In this document: piece by piece, positions 38,761-53,001 of the stretch
Numbering within the stretch: position 1 is the stretch's first letter
How the letters are laid out: every line of letters starts with the position of its first letter
Assembly: GCF_051401765.1 (NCBI RefSeq)
Contig: NW_027480450.1
Location: forward strand, 3,968,001 to 4,032,000
DNA: 64,000 nt
From: Calliopsis andreniformis
Lineage: Eukaryota > Arthropoda > Insecta > Hymenoptera > Andrenidae
Direction: 5' to 3'
Made by a program: the position numbers and the translations under genes
Notes under the pieces: model-generated
The model's database searches: none
Seen by the model: only the letters and a program-made list of their open reading frames with translations
What the model was told of the DNA's origin: nothing

Positions 38761-40649
38761 TCTCAATTCTCAATCCTCAATCCTCAGTCCTCAATCCTCA
38801 ATCCTCAATTCTCAATCCTCAATCCTCAGTCCTCAGACCTCAAACATCAATACCCAACCCTCAGTCCTCGTCCTCAGTCCACAACACTCAATACTCAATC
38901 CTCAACATTCAATCATCAATATTCAATCTTCAATCCTCAATCCTCAATCCTCAGTCCTCAATCCTCAGTCCTCAAACCTCAATCCTGAATCCTCAATCCT
39001 GAATCCTCAATCTTCAGCCCCCAGTCCTCAACAATCAGTTGTCAATCCTCAATCCTCAATAGAATATCCTCAATTTACAGTTTTCAATACTGAATACTCT
39101 ATCTGCAATCTTCAAATCTCTATCCACAAACATCAATTCTCATCACTCAACCCTCAACACTCAGTCCCCAATCCTCAATCTTCAATCCTCAAGCCTCAAT
39201 CCTCAATCCTCAATCCTCAATCTTCAATCCTCAACACTCAATCTTCAATCCTCAATCCTCAATTCTCAATCCTCAATCCTCAATCCTCAACCCTCATTCT
39301 TCAATCCTCAATACCCAATCCTCAATCCCCAATCCTCAATCCTCAATCCTCAATCCTCAATACTCAATCCTCAATCCTCAGTCATGAATACTCAATCTTC
39401 AATACTCAATCCTCAGTCCTCTATCCCCAATCCTCAGTCTTCAATCCTCAATCCTCAGTCCTCAATCCTCAATCCTCAATCCTCAATCTTCAATCCTCAG
39501 TACTCAATCCTCAATCCTCAATCCTCAATCTTCAATCCTCAGTCATCAATCCTCAATCTTCAATACTCAATCGTCAATCGTCAGACCTCAATCCTCAATC
39601 CTCAATCCTCGTTCCTCAAACCTCAATCCTCAACCCTCAGTCCTCATCCCCAATTCTCAATTCTCAATCTTCAATACTCAATCCTCAATCCCCAATCCTC
39701 AATCTTCAATCCTCAATACTCAATCTTCAATCACCGGTCCTCAATCTACAATCCTCAATGCTCAATCCTCAATCCTCAATCCTCAATCTTCAATCAACAA
39801 TACTCAATCATCAATCCTCAATCCTCGATTCTCAATCCTCAATCCTCAATCCCCAATATTCAACACACAACCCGCAAACATCAATCCTCAATAGTCAACC
39901 ATCAATCCTCAATTCTCAATACTTAATAGAATATCCTGTATTCTCATGGTTCAATACTCAATCCACAATATTCAATAATCAAATCTCAATCCTCAAACAT
40001 CAATTCTTAACACTCAATCCACAACACTCAGTCCTCTCTCTTCAATCCTCCATCCTCAATCCTCAATCCTCAAGCGTCAATCCTCAATCCTCAATAGTCA
40101 ACCTTCAATCTTCAATCCCCGATTCTCCATCCTCAATACTCAATCCACAATCGTCAATCCTCAATCCCCAAAACTCAACCTTCAATCCTCAATCCTCAAT
40201 CCTCAATCCCCAGTCTACAATACTCAAACCTCAACCCTCAAACCTCAGCCCTCCTTCTCAATCCTCAATCCTCAATCCTCAATCCTCAATCCTCAGTCCT
40301 CAAACCTCAATTCTGGATCCTCAATACTGAATTCTCAGTCTTCAGCCCTCAGTCCTCAACAATCAGTTGTCAATCCTCAATCCTCAATAGAATATCCTCA
40401 ATTCACAGTTTTCAATACTCAATACTCAATCTGCAATCTTCAAACCTCTATCCACAAACATCAATTCTCATCACTCAACCCTCAACACTCAGTCCTCAAT
40501 GTTCAATCCCCAATCCTCAATTCTCAATCTTCAATTCTCAATACTGTATCTTCAATCCTCAAACCTCAATCCTCAATCCACAATCCTCAATCCTCAGTCT
40601 TCAATCCTCAGTCCCCAATCCTCAGTCTTCAATCCTCGATCCTCAATCC

Positions 40650-42865
40650 TCAGTCATGAATACTCAATCTTCAATACTCAGTCCTCAATCCTCAATCCTC
40701 AATACTCAATCCTCAAGCCTCAATCCTCATTCCTCAAACCTCAATCCTCAACCCAAATTCCTCACCCTCAATTCTCAATTCTCAATCCTCAATCCTCAAT
40801 CCTCAATCTTCAATCCTCAACAATCAATCTCCAATCCTAGATACTCAATCCCCAATCCTCAATACTTAGTCCCCAATCTTCAATCCTCAATCCCCTGTCC
40901 TCAATCTACAATCCTCAATGATCAATCCTCAATCCTCAATCCTCAATCTTCAATCAGCAATACCCAGTCATCAATCCTCAATCCTTAATTCTCAATCCTC
41001 AATCCTCAATCCCCAATATTCAACACACAACCCGCAACCATCAATCCTCAATAGTCAACCATCAATCCTCAATTCTCAATACTTAATAGAATATCCTGTA
41101 TTCTCATGGTTCAATACTCAATCGACAATATTCAATAATCAAATCTCAATCCTCAAACATCAATCCTTAACACTCAATCCACAACACTCAGTCCTCTCTC
41201 TTCAATCCTCCATCCTCAATCCTCAATCCTCAAGCGTCAATCCTCAATCCTCAATCCTCAGCTCTCAATCCTCAGTCCTCAAACCTCAATCCCGAATACA
41301 CAATCCTGAGTCCTCAACCTTCAGCCCTCAGTCCTCAACAATCAACTGTCAATTCTCAATCCTCAATAGAATATCCTCAATTCACAGTTTTCAATACTCA
41401 ATCCCCATTCTTCAATCTTCAAATCTCAATCCACAAACATCAATTCCCGTCACTCAACCCTCAACACTCAGTCCTCAATCTTCAATCCTCAATCCTCAAT
41501 CCTCAATCTTCAATCCTCAATTTTCAATCCTCTATACTCAATCTTCAATCCTCAATCCTCAATCCTCAATCCTCAATCCTCAATCCTCAATCCTCAGTCA
41601 TGAATACTCAATCTTCAATACTCAGTCCTCAATCCTCAATCCTCAATTCTCAATCCTCAAGCCTCAATCCTCATTCCTCAAACCTCAATCCTCAACCCAA
41701 ATTCCTCACCCTCAATTCTCAATTCTCAATCCTCAATCCTCAATCCTCAATCTTCAATCCTCAATAATCAATCTCCAATCCTAGATACTCAATCCCCAAT
41801 CCTCAATCCTTAATCCCCAATCTTCAATCCTCAATCCCCGGTCCTCAATCTACAATCCTCAATTCTCAATCCTCAATCCTCAATCCTCAATCTTCAATCA
41901 TCAATACTCAATCATCGATCCTCAATCCTCAATTCTCAATCCTCAATCCTCAATGCCCAATATTCAACACACAACCCGCAAACATCAATTCTCAATAGTC
42001 AACCATCAATCCTCAATTCTCAATACTTAATAGAATATCCTGTATTCTCATGGTTCAATACTCAATCCACAATCCTCAACCGTCAGCCCACATTCTCGAT
42101 CCTCAATCCTCAATCCTCAATCCACAATATTCAATCTTCAATACTCAATCTTCAATCCTCAATCCTCAATCCTCAATCCTCAATCCCCAATCCTGAATCC
42201 TCAGTCATAAATCGTCAATCTTCAATGCTCAATCGTCAATCCTCAGTCCTCAATCCTCAATCCCCAATCCTCGTTCCTCAAACCTCAAACCTCAACCCTC
42301 AGTTCTCATCCTCAATTCTCAATTCTCAAATCTCAATCCTCAATCCTCAGTCCTCAATCTTGAATCCTCAATAATCAAACTCCAATCCTAGATCCTCAAT
42401 CCTCAATCCTCAATCCTCAATAATCAATCCTCAACCTTCAATACTCAACCCTCAATCTTCAATCCTCAATCTTCAATCCTCAATACTCAATCTTCAATCC
42501 TCAATCCTCAATCCTCAAGCCTCAGTCCTCAATCCTCAAACCTCAATCCTCAAACCTCAACCCTCAACCGTCATTCCTCGTCCTGAATCCTTAACCCTCA
42601 ATCCTCAATCCTCAATCTTCAATCCTCAATCCTCAACCATCAATCCTCAATACTCAATCTTCAATCCTCAATCCTCAATTCTCAATCCTCAATCCTCAAT
42701 CCTAAATCACCAATCCACAATCTTCAATACACAATCCTCAATGCTCAATCCTCAATCCTCAATACTCAACCATCAATCCTCAATTCTCAATACTCAATAG
42801 AATATCCTGAGTTCTCAGGATTCAATACTCAAACCTCAACCCTCAACCCTCAGCCCTCATTCTCA
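40650..42865 (+). repeat. Domain 5 duplication, source-side left part
   Basis: 40650-41580 aligns with 46913-47843 (offset 6,263). 41018-42865 aligns with 47848-49695 (offset 6,830). It contains C modules of the CCTGTATTC subtype, an A module near 41365, and the cassette variant AACCCAAATTCC followed by TCACCC. Confidence 0.8.
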
Positions 42866-44114
42866 ATCCTCAATCCTCAATCCTCAATCCTAAATCATCA
42901 ATCCACAATCTTCAATACTCAATCCTCAATCCTCAATACTCAACCATCAATCCTCAATTCTCAATACTCAATAGAATATCCTGAGTTCTCAGGATTCAAT
43001 ACTCAAACCTCAATCCTCAACCGTCAGCCCACATTCTCAGTCCTCAATCCTCAATCCTCAATCCTCAATATTCAATCCTCAATACTCAACCCTCAATCCT
43101 CAATACTCAATCCTCAATACTCAACCATCAATCCTCAATTCTCAATACTGACTAGCATATCCTGAATTCTCAGGATTCAATACTCAAACCTCAATCCTCA
43201 ACCCTCAGCCCTCATTCTTCATCCTCAATCCTCAATCCTCAATCCTCAATCTTCAATTCTCAATACTCAATCTTCATTCCTCAATCCTCAATCCTCAATC
43301 CTCAGTCATCAATACTCAACCTTCAATACTCAACCCTCAAACCTCAATTCTCAATCCCCAAGCCTCAATCCTCATTCCTCAAACCTCAATCCTCAACCCT
43401 CAGTCCTCACCCTCAATTCTCAATTCTCTATCCTCAATCCTCAATCCTCAATCTTCAATCCTCAATAATCAATCTCCAATCCTAGATACTCAATCCCCAA
43501 TACTCAATCCTTAATCCTCAATCTTCAATCGTCAATCCCCGGTCCTCAATCTACAATCCTCAATGCTCAATCCTCAATCCTCAATCCTCAGTCCTCAATC
43601 CTCAATCCTCAATCCTCAAACCTCAATATTCAACACACAACCCTCAACCATCAATCCTCAATACTCAATCCTCAATCTTGAATCCTCAATACTCAATCTT
43701 CAATCCTCAATCCTCAATCCTCAATCCTCAATCATCAATCCTCAACCTTCAATACTCAACCCTCAATCTTCAATCCTCAATCTTCAATCCTCAATAATCA
43801 ATCTTCAATCCTCAATCCTCAATCCTCAATCATCAATCCTCAATCCTCAGTCATGAATACTCAATCTTCAATACTCTATCCTCAATCCTCAATCCTCAAT
43901 TCTCAATCCTCAAGCCTCAATCCTCATTCCTCAAACCTCAATCCTCAACCCTCAGTCCTCACCCTCAAATCTCAATTCTCAATCCTCAATCCTCAATCCT
44001 CAATCTTCAATCCTCAATAATCAATCTCCAATCCTAGATACTCAATCCCCAATCCTGAATCCTTAATCCTCAATCTTCAATCCTCAATCCCCGGTCCTCA
44101 ATCTACAATCCTCA

Positions 44115-46560
44115 ATGCTCAATCCTCAATCCTCAATCCTCAATCCTCAGTCCTCAATCCTCAATCCTCAATCCACAAACCTCAACCCTCAGTCATCATC
44201 CTCAATTCTCAATTCTCAATTCTCAATTCTCAATTCTCAATCCTCAATCCTCAGTCCTCAATCCTCAATCCTCAATCCTCAATCCTCAGTCATAAATCCT
44301 CAATCTTCAATACTCAATCGTCAATCCTCAGTCCTCAATCCTCAATCCCCAACCCTCGTTCCTCAAACCTCAATCCTCAACCCTCAGTCCTCATCCTCAA
44401 TTCTCAATTATCAATTCTCAATCCTCAACCGTCAGTCCCCGTCCTCAGTCCTCAACCCTCAATACTCAATCCTCAATCTTCAATCATCAATACTCAACCT
44501 TCTATCCTCAATCCTCAATCCTCAATCCTCAATATTCAACACACAACACTCAACCATCAATCCTCAATTCTCAATAGTCAATAAAATATCCTGAATTCTC
44601 ATGGTCCTACACTCAATCCACAATGTTCAACAATCAAATCTCAATTCTCAATTATCAATTCTCAACACTCAATCCTCAATCCTCAATCTTGAATCCTCAA
44701 TAGTCAATCTCCAATCCTAGATCCTCAATCCCCAATCCTCAATCCTTAATCCTCAATCCTCAATCCTCAGTCATGAATACTCAATCTTCAATACTCAGTC
44801 CTCAATCCTCAATCCTCAATTCTCAATCCTCAAGCCTCAATCCTCATTCCTCAAACCTCAATCCTCAATATTCAACACACAACCCTCAACCATCAATCCT
44901 CAATACTCAATCCTCAATCTTCAATCCTCAATACTCAATCTTCAATCCTCAATCCTCAATCCTCAAGCCTCAGTCCTCAATCCTCAATCCTCAATACTCA
45001 ACCATCAATCCTCAATCCTCAACCCTCAATCCTCAATCATCAATCCTCAATCTTCAATACTCAATCCTCAATCCTCAATACTCAATCCTCAATCCTCAAT
45101 TCTCAATCCTCAAGCCTCAATCCTCATTCCTCAAACCTCAATCCTCAACCCAAATTCCTCACCCTCAATTCTCAATTCTCAATCCTCAATCCTCAATCCT
45201 CAATCTTCAATCCTCAATAATCAATCTCCAATCCTAGATACTCAATCCCCAATCCTCAATCCTTAATCCCCAATCTTCAATCCTCAATCCCCGGTCCTCA
45301 ATCTACAATCCTCAATGATCAATCCTCAATCCTCAATCCTCAATCTTCAATCAGCAATACTCAGTCATCAATCCTCAATCCTTAATTCTCAATCCTCAAT
45401 CCTCTATCCCCAATATTCAACACACAACCCGCAACCATCAATCCTCAATAGTCAACCATCAATCCTCAATTCTCAATACTTAATAGAATATCCTGTATTC
45501 TCATGGTTCAATACTCAATCCACAATATTCAATAATCAAATCTCAATCCTCAAACATCAATCCTTAACACTCAATCCACAACACTCAGTCCTCTCTCTTC
45601 AATCCTCCATCCTCAATCCTCAATCCTCAAGCGTCAATCCTCAATCCTCAATCCTCAGCTCTCAATCCTCAGTCCTCAAACCTCAATCCCGAATACACAA
45701 TCCTGAATCCTCAACCTTCAGCCCTCAGTCCTCAACAATCAACTGTCAATTCTCAATCCTCAATAGAATATCCTCAATTCACAGTTTTCAATACTCAATC
45801 CCCATTCTTCAATCTTCAAATCTCAATCCACAAACATCAATTCCCGTCACTCAACCCTCAACACTCAGTCCTCAATCTTCAATCCTCAATCCTCAATCAT
45901 CAATCTTCAATTCTCAATAGTCAATCTTCAATCTTCAATCCCCGATTCTCCATCCTCAATACTCAATCCTCAATCGTCAATCCTCAATCCCCAAACATCA
46001 ACCTTCAATCCTCAATGCTCAATCCTCAATCCTCAATCTTCAATCCTCAATACTCAATACTCAATCTTCAATCCTCAGTCCTCAATCCTCAATCCTCAAT
46101 CCTCAATCGTCAATCCTCAATCCTCAGTCTACAATACTCAAACCTCAATCCTCAAACCTCAGCCCTCCTACTCAATCCTCAATCCTCAATCCTCAATCCT
46201 CAATCCTCAGTCCTCAAACCTCAATTCTGAATCCTCAATACTGAATCCTCAATCTTCAGCCCGCAGTCCTCAACAATCAGTTGTCAATCCTCAATCCTCA
46301 ATAGAATATCCTCAATTCACAGATTTCAATACTCAATACTCAATATGCAATCTTCAAACCTCTATCCACAAACATCAATTCTCATCACTCAACCCTCAAC
46401 ACTCAGTCCTCAATGTTCAATCCCCAATCCTCAATTCTCAATCTTCAATTCTCAATACTGTATCTTCAATCCTCAAACCTCAATCCTCAATCCACAATCC
46501 TCAATCCTCAGTCTTCAATCCTCAGTCCCCAATCCTCAGACTTTAATCCTCGATCCTCAA
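44115..46560 (+). repeat. Domain 5 duplication, source-side right part
   Basis: It aligns with 49696-52140 at offset 5,581, changing to 5,580 after a one-base deletion in the partner near 51224. It includes a stretch of five consecutive TCAATTC units near 44200, C modules near 44581 and 45483, and A modules near 45763 and 46302. Confidence 0.85.
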
Positions 46561-47280
46561 TCCTCAATCCTCAATCCTCAATCCTCAAGCCTCAGTCCTC
46601 AATCCCCAATCCTCAATACTCAATACTCAATCCTCAATCCTCAATACTCAATCCTCAATCATCAATCCTCAATCCTCAATACTCAATCCTCAATCCTCAA
46701 TACTCAATCCTCAATACCCAACCATCAATCCTCAATTCTCAATACTGACTAGAATATCCCGATTTCTCAGGATTCAATACTCAAACCCCAATCCTCAACC
46801 CTCAGCCCTCATCCTTCATCCTCAATCCTCAATCTTCAATCCTCAATTTTCAATCCTCAATACTCAATCTTCAATCCTGAATCCTCAATCCTCAATCTTC
46901 AATCCTCAATCCTCAGTCATGAATACTCAATCTTCAATACTCAGTCCTCAGTCCTCAATCCTCAATTCTCAATCCTCAAGCCTCAATCCTCATTCCTCAA
47001 ACCTCAATCCTCAACCCAAATTCCTCACCCTCAATTCTCAATTCTCAATCCTCAATCCTCAATCCTCAATCTTCAATCCTCAATAATCAATCTCCAATCC
47101 TAGATACTCAATCCCCAATCCTCAATCCTTAGTCCCCAATCTTCAGTCCTCAATCCCCTGTCCTCAATCTACAATCCTCAATGATCAATCCTCAATCCTC
47201 AATCCTCAATCTTCAGTCAGCAATACTCAGTCATCAATCCTCAATCCTTAATTCTCAATCCTCAATCCTCAATCCCCAAT

Positions 47281-48414
47281 ATTCAACACACAACCAGCAA
47301 CCATCAATCCTCAATAGTCAACCATCAATCCTCAATTCTCAATACTTAATAGAATATCCTGTATTCTCATGGTTCAATACTCAATCCACAATATTCAATA
47401 ATCAAATCTCAATCCTCAAACATCAATCCTTAGCACTCAATCCACAACACTCAGTCCTCTCTCTTCAATCCTCCATCCTCAATCCTCAATCCTCAAGCGT
47501 CAATCCTCAATACTCAATCCTCAGCTCTCAATCCTCAGTCCTCAAACCTCAATCCCGAATACACAATCCTGAGTCCTCAACCTTCAGCCCTCAGTCCTCA
47601 ACAATCAACTGTCAATTCTCAATCCTCAATAGAATATCCTCAATTCACAGTTTTCAATACTCAATCCCCATTCTTCAGTCTTCAAATCTCAATCCACAAA
47701 CATCAATTCCCGTCACTCAACCCTCAACACTCAGTCCTCAATCTTCAATCCTCAATCCTCAATCCTCAATCTTCAATCCTCAATTTTCAATCCTCTATAC
47801 TCAATCTTCAATCCTCAATCCTCAATCCTCAATCCTCAATCCCCAATATTCAACACACAACCCGCAACCATCAATCCTCAATAGTCAACCATCAATCCTC
47901 AATTCTCAATACTTAATAGAATATCCTGTATTCTCATGGTTCAATACTCAATCGACAATATTCAATAATCAAATCTCAATCCTCAAACATCAATCCTTAA
48001 CACTCAATCCACAACACTCAGTCCTCTCTCTTCAATCCTCCATCCTCAATCCTCAATCCTCAAGCGTCAATCCTCAATCCTCAATCCTCAGCTCTCAATC
48101 CTCAGTCCTCAAACCTCAATCCCGAATACACAATCCTGAGTCCTCAACCTTCAGCCCTCAGTCCTCAACAATCAACTGTCAATTCTCAATCCTCAATAGA
48201 ATATCCTCAATTCACAGTTTTCAATACTCAATCCCCATTCTTCAATCTTCAAATCTCAATCCACAAACATCAATTCCCGTCACTCAACCCTCAACACTCA
48301 GTCCTCAATCTTCAATCCTCAATCCTCAATCCTCAATCTTCAATCCTCAATTTTCAATCCTCTATACTCAATCTTCAATCCTCAATCCTCAATCCTCAAT
48401 CCTCAATCCTCAAT
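47281..48414 (+). repeat. 567-base tandem duplication (81 heptamers)
   Basis: ATTCAACACACAACC at 47281 recurs at 47848, so two adjacent units of 567 bases each hold a C module, an A module and the stretch to CCTCTATACTC. The single-copy equivalent is at 41018-41584. Copy 1 has private changes (CCAGCAACC, CCTTAGCAC) shared with 52.4-52.6 kb. Copy 2 matches 41.0 kb instead, so the two units have different nearest relatives. Confidence 0.9.
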
Positions 48415-49695
48415 CCTCAATCCTCAGTCATGAATACTCAATCTTCAATACTCAGTCCTCAATCCTCAATCCTCAATTCTCAATCCTCAAGCCTCAATCC
48501 TCATTCCTCAAACCTCAATCCTCAACCCAAATTCCTCACCCTCAATTCTCAATTCTCAATCCTCAATCCTCAATCCTCAATCTTCAATCCTCAATAATCA
48601 ATCTCCAATCCTAGATACTCAATCCCCAATCCTCAATCCTTAATCCCCAATCTTCAATCCTCAATCCCCGGTCCTCAATCTACAATCCTCAATTCTCAAT
48701 CCTCAATCCTCAATCCTCAATCTTCAATCATCAATACTCAATCATCGATCCTCAATCCTCAATTCTCAATCCTCAATCCTCAATCCCCAATATTCAACAC
48801 ACAACCCGCAAACATCAATTCTCAATAGTCAACCATCAATCCTCAATTCTCAATACTTAATAGAATATCCTGTATTCTCATGGTTCAATACTCAATCCAC
48901 AATCCTCAACCGTCAGCCCACATTCTCGATCCTCAATCCTCAATCCTCAATCCACAATATTCAATCTTCAATACTCAATCTTCAATCCTCAATCCTCAAT
49001 CCTCAATCCTCAATCCCCAATCCTGAATCCTCAGTCATAAATCGTCAATCTTCAATGCTCAATCGTCAATCCTCAGTCCTCAATCCTCAATCCCCAATCC
49101 TCGTTCCTCAAACCTCAAACCTCAACCCTCAGTTCTCATCCTCAATTCTCAATTCTCAAATCTCAATCCTCAATCCTCAGTCCTCAATCTTGAATCCTCA
49201 ATAATCAAACTCCAATCCTAGATCCTCAATCCTCAATCCTCAATCCTCAATAATCAATCCTCAACCTTCAATACTCAACCCTCAATCTTCAATCCTCAAT
49301 CTTCAATCCTCAATACTCAATCTTCAATCCTCAATCCTCAATCCTCAAGCCTCAGTCCTCAATCCTCAAACCTCAATCCTCAAACCTCAACCCTCAACCG
49401 TCATTCCTCGTCCTCAATCCTTAACCCTCAATCCTCAATCCTCAATCTTCAATCCTCAATCCTCAACCATCAATCCTCAATACTCAATCTTCAATCCTCA
49501 ATCCTCAATTCTCAATCCTCAATCCTCAATCCTAAATCACCAATCCACAATCTTCAATACACAATCCTCAATGCTCAATCCTCAATCCTCAATACTCAAC
49601 CATCAATCCTCAATTCTCAATACTCAATAGAATATCCTGAGTTCTCAGGATTCAATACTCAAACCTCAACCCTCAACCCTCAGCCCTCATTCTCA

Positions 49696-52600
49696 ATGCT
49701 CAATCCTCAATCCTCAATCCTCAACCCTCAGTCCTCAATCCTCAATCCTCAATCCACAAACCTCAACCCTCAGTCATCATCCTCAATTCTCAATTCTCAA
49801 TTCTCAATTCTCAATTCTCAATCCTCAATCCTCAGTCCTCAATCCTCAATCCTCAATCCTCAATCCTCAGTCATAAATCCTCAATCTTCAATACTCAATC
49901 GTCAATCCTCAGTCCTCAATCCTCAATCCCCAACCCTCGTTCCTCAAACCTCAATCCTCAACCCTCAGTCCTCATCCTCAATTCTCAATTATCAATTCTC
50001 AATCCTCAACCGTCAGTCCCCGTCCTCAGTCCTCAACCCTCAATACTCAATCCTCAATCTTCAATCATCAATACTCAACCTTCTATCCTCAATCCTCAAT
50101 CCTCAATCCTCAATATTCAACACACAACACTCAACCATCAATCCTCAATTCTCAATAGTCAATAAAATATCCTGAATTCTCATGGTCCTACACTCAATCC
50201 ACAATGTTCAACAATCAAATCTCAATTCTCAATTATCAATTCTCAACACTCAATCCTCAATCCTCAATCTTGAATCCTCAATAGTCAATCTCCAATCCTA
50301 GATCCTCAATCCCCAATCCTCAATCCTTAATCCTCAATCCTCAATCCTCAGTCATGAATACTCAATCTTCAATACTCAGTCCTCAATCCTCAATCCTCAA
50401 TTCTCAATCCTCAAGCCTCAATCCTCATTCCTCAAACCTCAATCCTCAATATTCAACACACAACCCTCAACCATCAATCCTCAATACTCAATCCTCAATC
50501 TTCAATCCTCAATACTCAATCTTCAATCCTCAATCCTCAATCCTCAAGCCTCAGTCCTCAATCCTCAATCCTCAATACTCAACCATCAATCCTCAATCCT
50601 CAACCCTCAATCCTCAATCATCAATCCTCAATCTTCAATACTCAATCCTCAATCCTCAATACTCAATCCTCAATCCTCAATTCTCAATCCTCAAGCCTCA
50701 ATCCTCATTCCTCAAACCTCAATCCTCAACCCAAATTCCTCACCCTCAATTCTCAATTCTCAATCCTCAATCCTCAATCCTCAATCTTCAATCCTCAATA
50801 ATCAATCTCCAATCCTAGATACTCAATCCCCAATCCTCAATCCTTAATCCCCAATCTTCAATCCTCAATCCCCGGTCCTCAATCTACAATCCTCAATGAT
50901 CAATCCTCAATCCTCAATCCTCAATCTTCAATCAGCAATACTCAGTCATCAATCCTCAATCCTTAATTCTCAATCCTCAATCCTCTATCCCCAATATTCA
51001 ACACACAACCCGCAACCATCAATCCTCAATAGTCAACCATCAATCCTCAATTCTCAATACTTAATAGAATATCCTGTATTCTCATGGTTCAATACTCAAT
51101 CCACAATATTCAATAATCAAATCTCAATCCTCAAACATCAATCCTTAACACTCAATCCACAACACTCAGTCCTCTCTCTTCAATCCTCCATCCTCAATCC
51201 TCAATCCTCAAGCGTCAATCCTCAACCTCAATCCTCAGCTCTCAATCCTCAGTCCTCAAACCTCAATCCCGAATACACAATCCTGAATCCTCAACCTTCA
51301 GCCCTCAGTCCTCAACAATCAACTGTCAATTCTCAATCCTCAATAGAATATCCTCAATTCACAGTTTTCAATACTCAATCCCCATTCTTCAATCTTCAAA
51401 TCTCAATCCACAAACATCAATTCCCGTCACTCAACCCTCAACACTCAGTCCTCAATCTTCAATCCTCAATCCTCAATCATCAATCTTCAATTCTCAATAG
51501 TCAATCTTCAATCTTCAATCCCCGATTCTCCATCCTCAATACTCAATCCTCAATCGTCAATCCTCAATCCCCAAACATCAACCTTCAATCCTCAATGCTC
51601 AATCCTCAATCCTCAATCTTCAATCCTCAATACTCAATACTCAATCTTCAATCCTCAGTCCTCAATCCTCAATCCTCAATCCTCAATCGTCAATCCTCAA
51701 TCCTCAGTCTACAATACTCAAACCTCAATCCTCAAACCTCAGCCCTCCTACTCAATCCTCAATCCTCAATCCTCAATCCTCAATCCTCAGTCCTCAAACC
51801 TCAATTCTGAATCCTCAATACTGAATCCTCAATCTTCAGCCCGCAGTCCTCAACAATCAGTTGTCAATCCTCAATCCTCAATAGAATATCCTCAATTCAC
51901 AGATTTCAATACTCAATACTCAATATGCAATCTTCAAACCTCTATCCACAAACATCAATTCTCATCACTCAACCCTCAACACTCAGTCCTCAATGTTCAA
52001 TCCCCAATCCTCAATTCTCAATCTTCAATTCTCAATACTGTATCTTCAATCCTCAAACCTCAATCCTCAATCCACAATCCTCAATCCTCAGTCTTCAATC
52101 CTCAGTCCCCAATCCTCAGACTTTAATCCTCGATCCTCAATCCTCAATCCTCATTCCTCAAACCTCAATCCTCAACCCAAATTCCTCACCCTCAATTCTC
52201 AATTCTCAATCCTCAATCCTCAATCCTCAATCTTCAATCCTCAATAATCAATCTCCAATCCTAGATACTCAATCCCCAATCCTCAATCCTTAGTCCCCAA
52301 TCTTCAGTCCTCAATCCCCTGTCCTCAATCTACAATCCTCAATGATCAATCCTCAATCCTCAATCCTCAATCTTCAGTCAGCAATACTCAGTCATCAATC
52401 CTCAATCCTTAATTCTCAATCCTCAATCCTCAATCCCCAATATTCAACACACAACCAGCAACCATCAATCCTCAATAGTCAACCATCAATCCTCAATTCT
52501 CAATACTTAATAGAATATCCTGTATTCTCATGGTTCAATACTCAATCCACAATATTCAATAATCAAATCTCAATCCTCAAACATCAATCCTTAGCACTCA

Positions 52601-53001
52601 ATCCACAACACTCAGTCCTCTCTCTTCAATCCTCCATCCTCAATCCTCAATCCTCAAGCGTCAATCCTCAATACTCAATCCTCAGCTCTCAATCCTCAGT
52701 CCTCAAACCTCAATCCCGAATACACAATCCTGAGTCCTCAACCTTCAGCCCTCAGTCCTCAACAATCAACTGTCAATTCTCAATCCTCAATAGAATATCC
52801 TCAATTCACAGTTTTCAATACTCAATCCCCATTCTTCAGTCTTCAAATCTCAATCCACAAACATCAATTCCCGTCACTCAACCCTCAACACTCAGTCCTC
52901 AATCTTCAATCCTCAATCCTCAATCCTCAATCTTCAATCCTCAATTTTCAATCCTCTATACTCAATCTTCAATCCTCAATCCTCAATCCTCAATCCTCAA
53001 T
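49696..53001 (+). repeat. Domain 5 duplication, derived copy with deletions
   Basis: 49696-52140 copies 44115-46560, and 52146-53001 copies 46985-47840 (offset 5,161). Relative to the source side, about 1,249 bases are missing at the 49695/49696 junction and about 419 bases at the junction near 52145. Both junctions fall inside runs of plain TCAATCC units. Confidence 0.8.

Larger units (their letters stand above)
29581..39750 (+). repeat. Array domain 4: modules A and B, nearly free of C and D
   Basis: After one D module near 30093 there is no C or D anchor until about 39.9 kb. A anchors lie near 30945, 31721, 32368, 33092, 33738, 34615, 35391, 36002, 36728, 37502, 38127 and 39060. B anchors lie near 31135, 31904, 33275, 34175, 34805, 35575, 36917 and 38580. 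An A/B hybrid lies near 30693. The domain is made largely of overlapping duplications of 1.0-1.4 kb. Confidence 0.6.

Noticed and set aside
47181..48614. 477-codon open reading frame, the longest in the window
   Set aside because: Its length results from the 567-base tandem duplication (divisible by 3 and 7) of satellite sequence. The equivalent single-copy frame at 40918 has 288 codons. Nothing suggests a selected protein.
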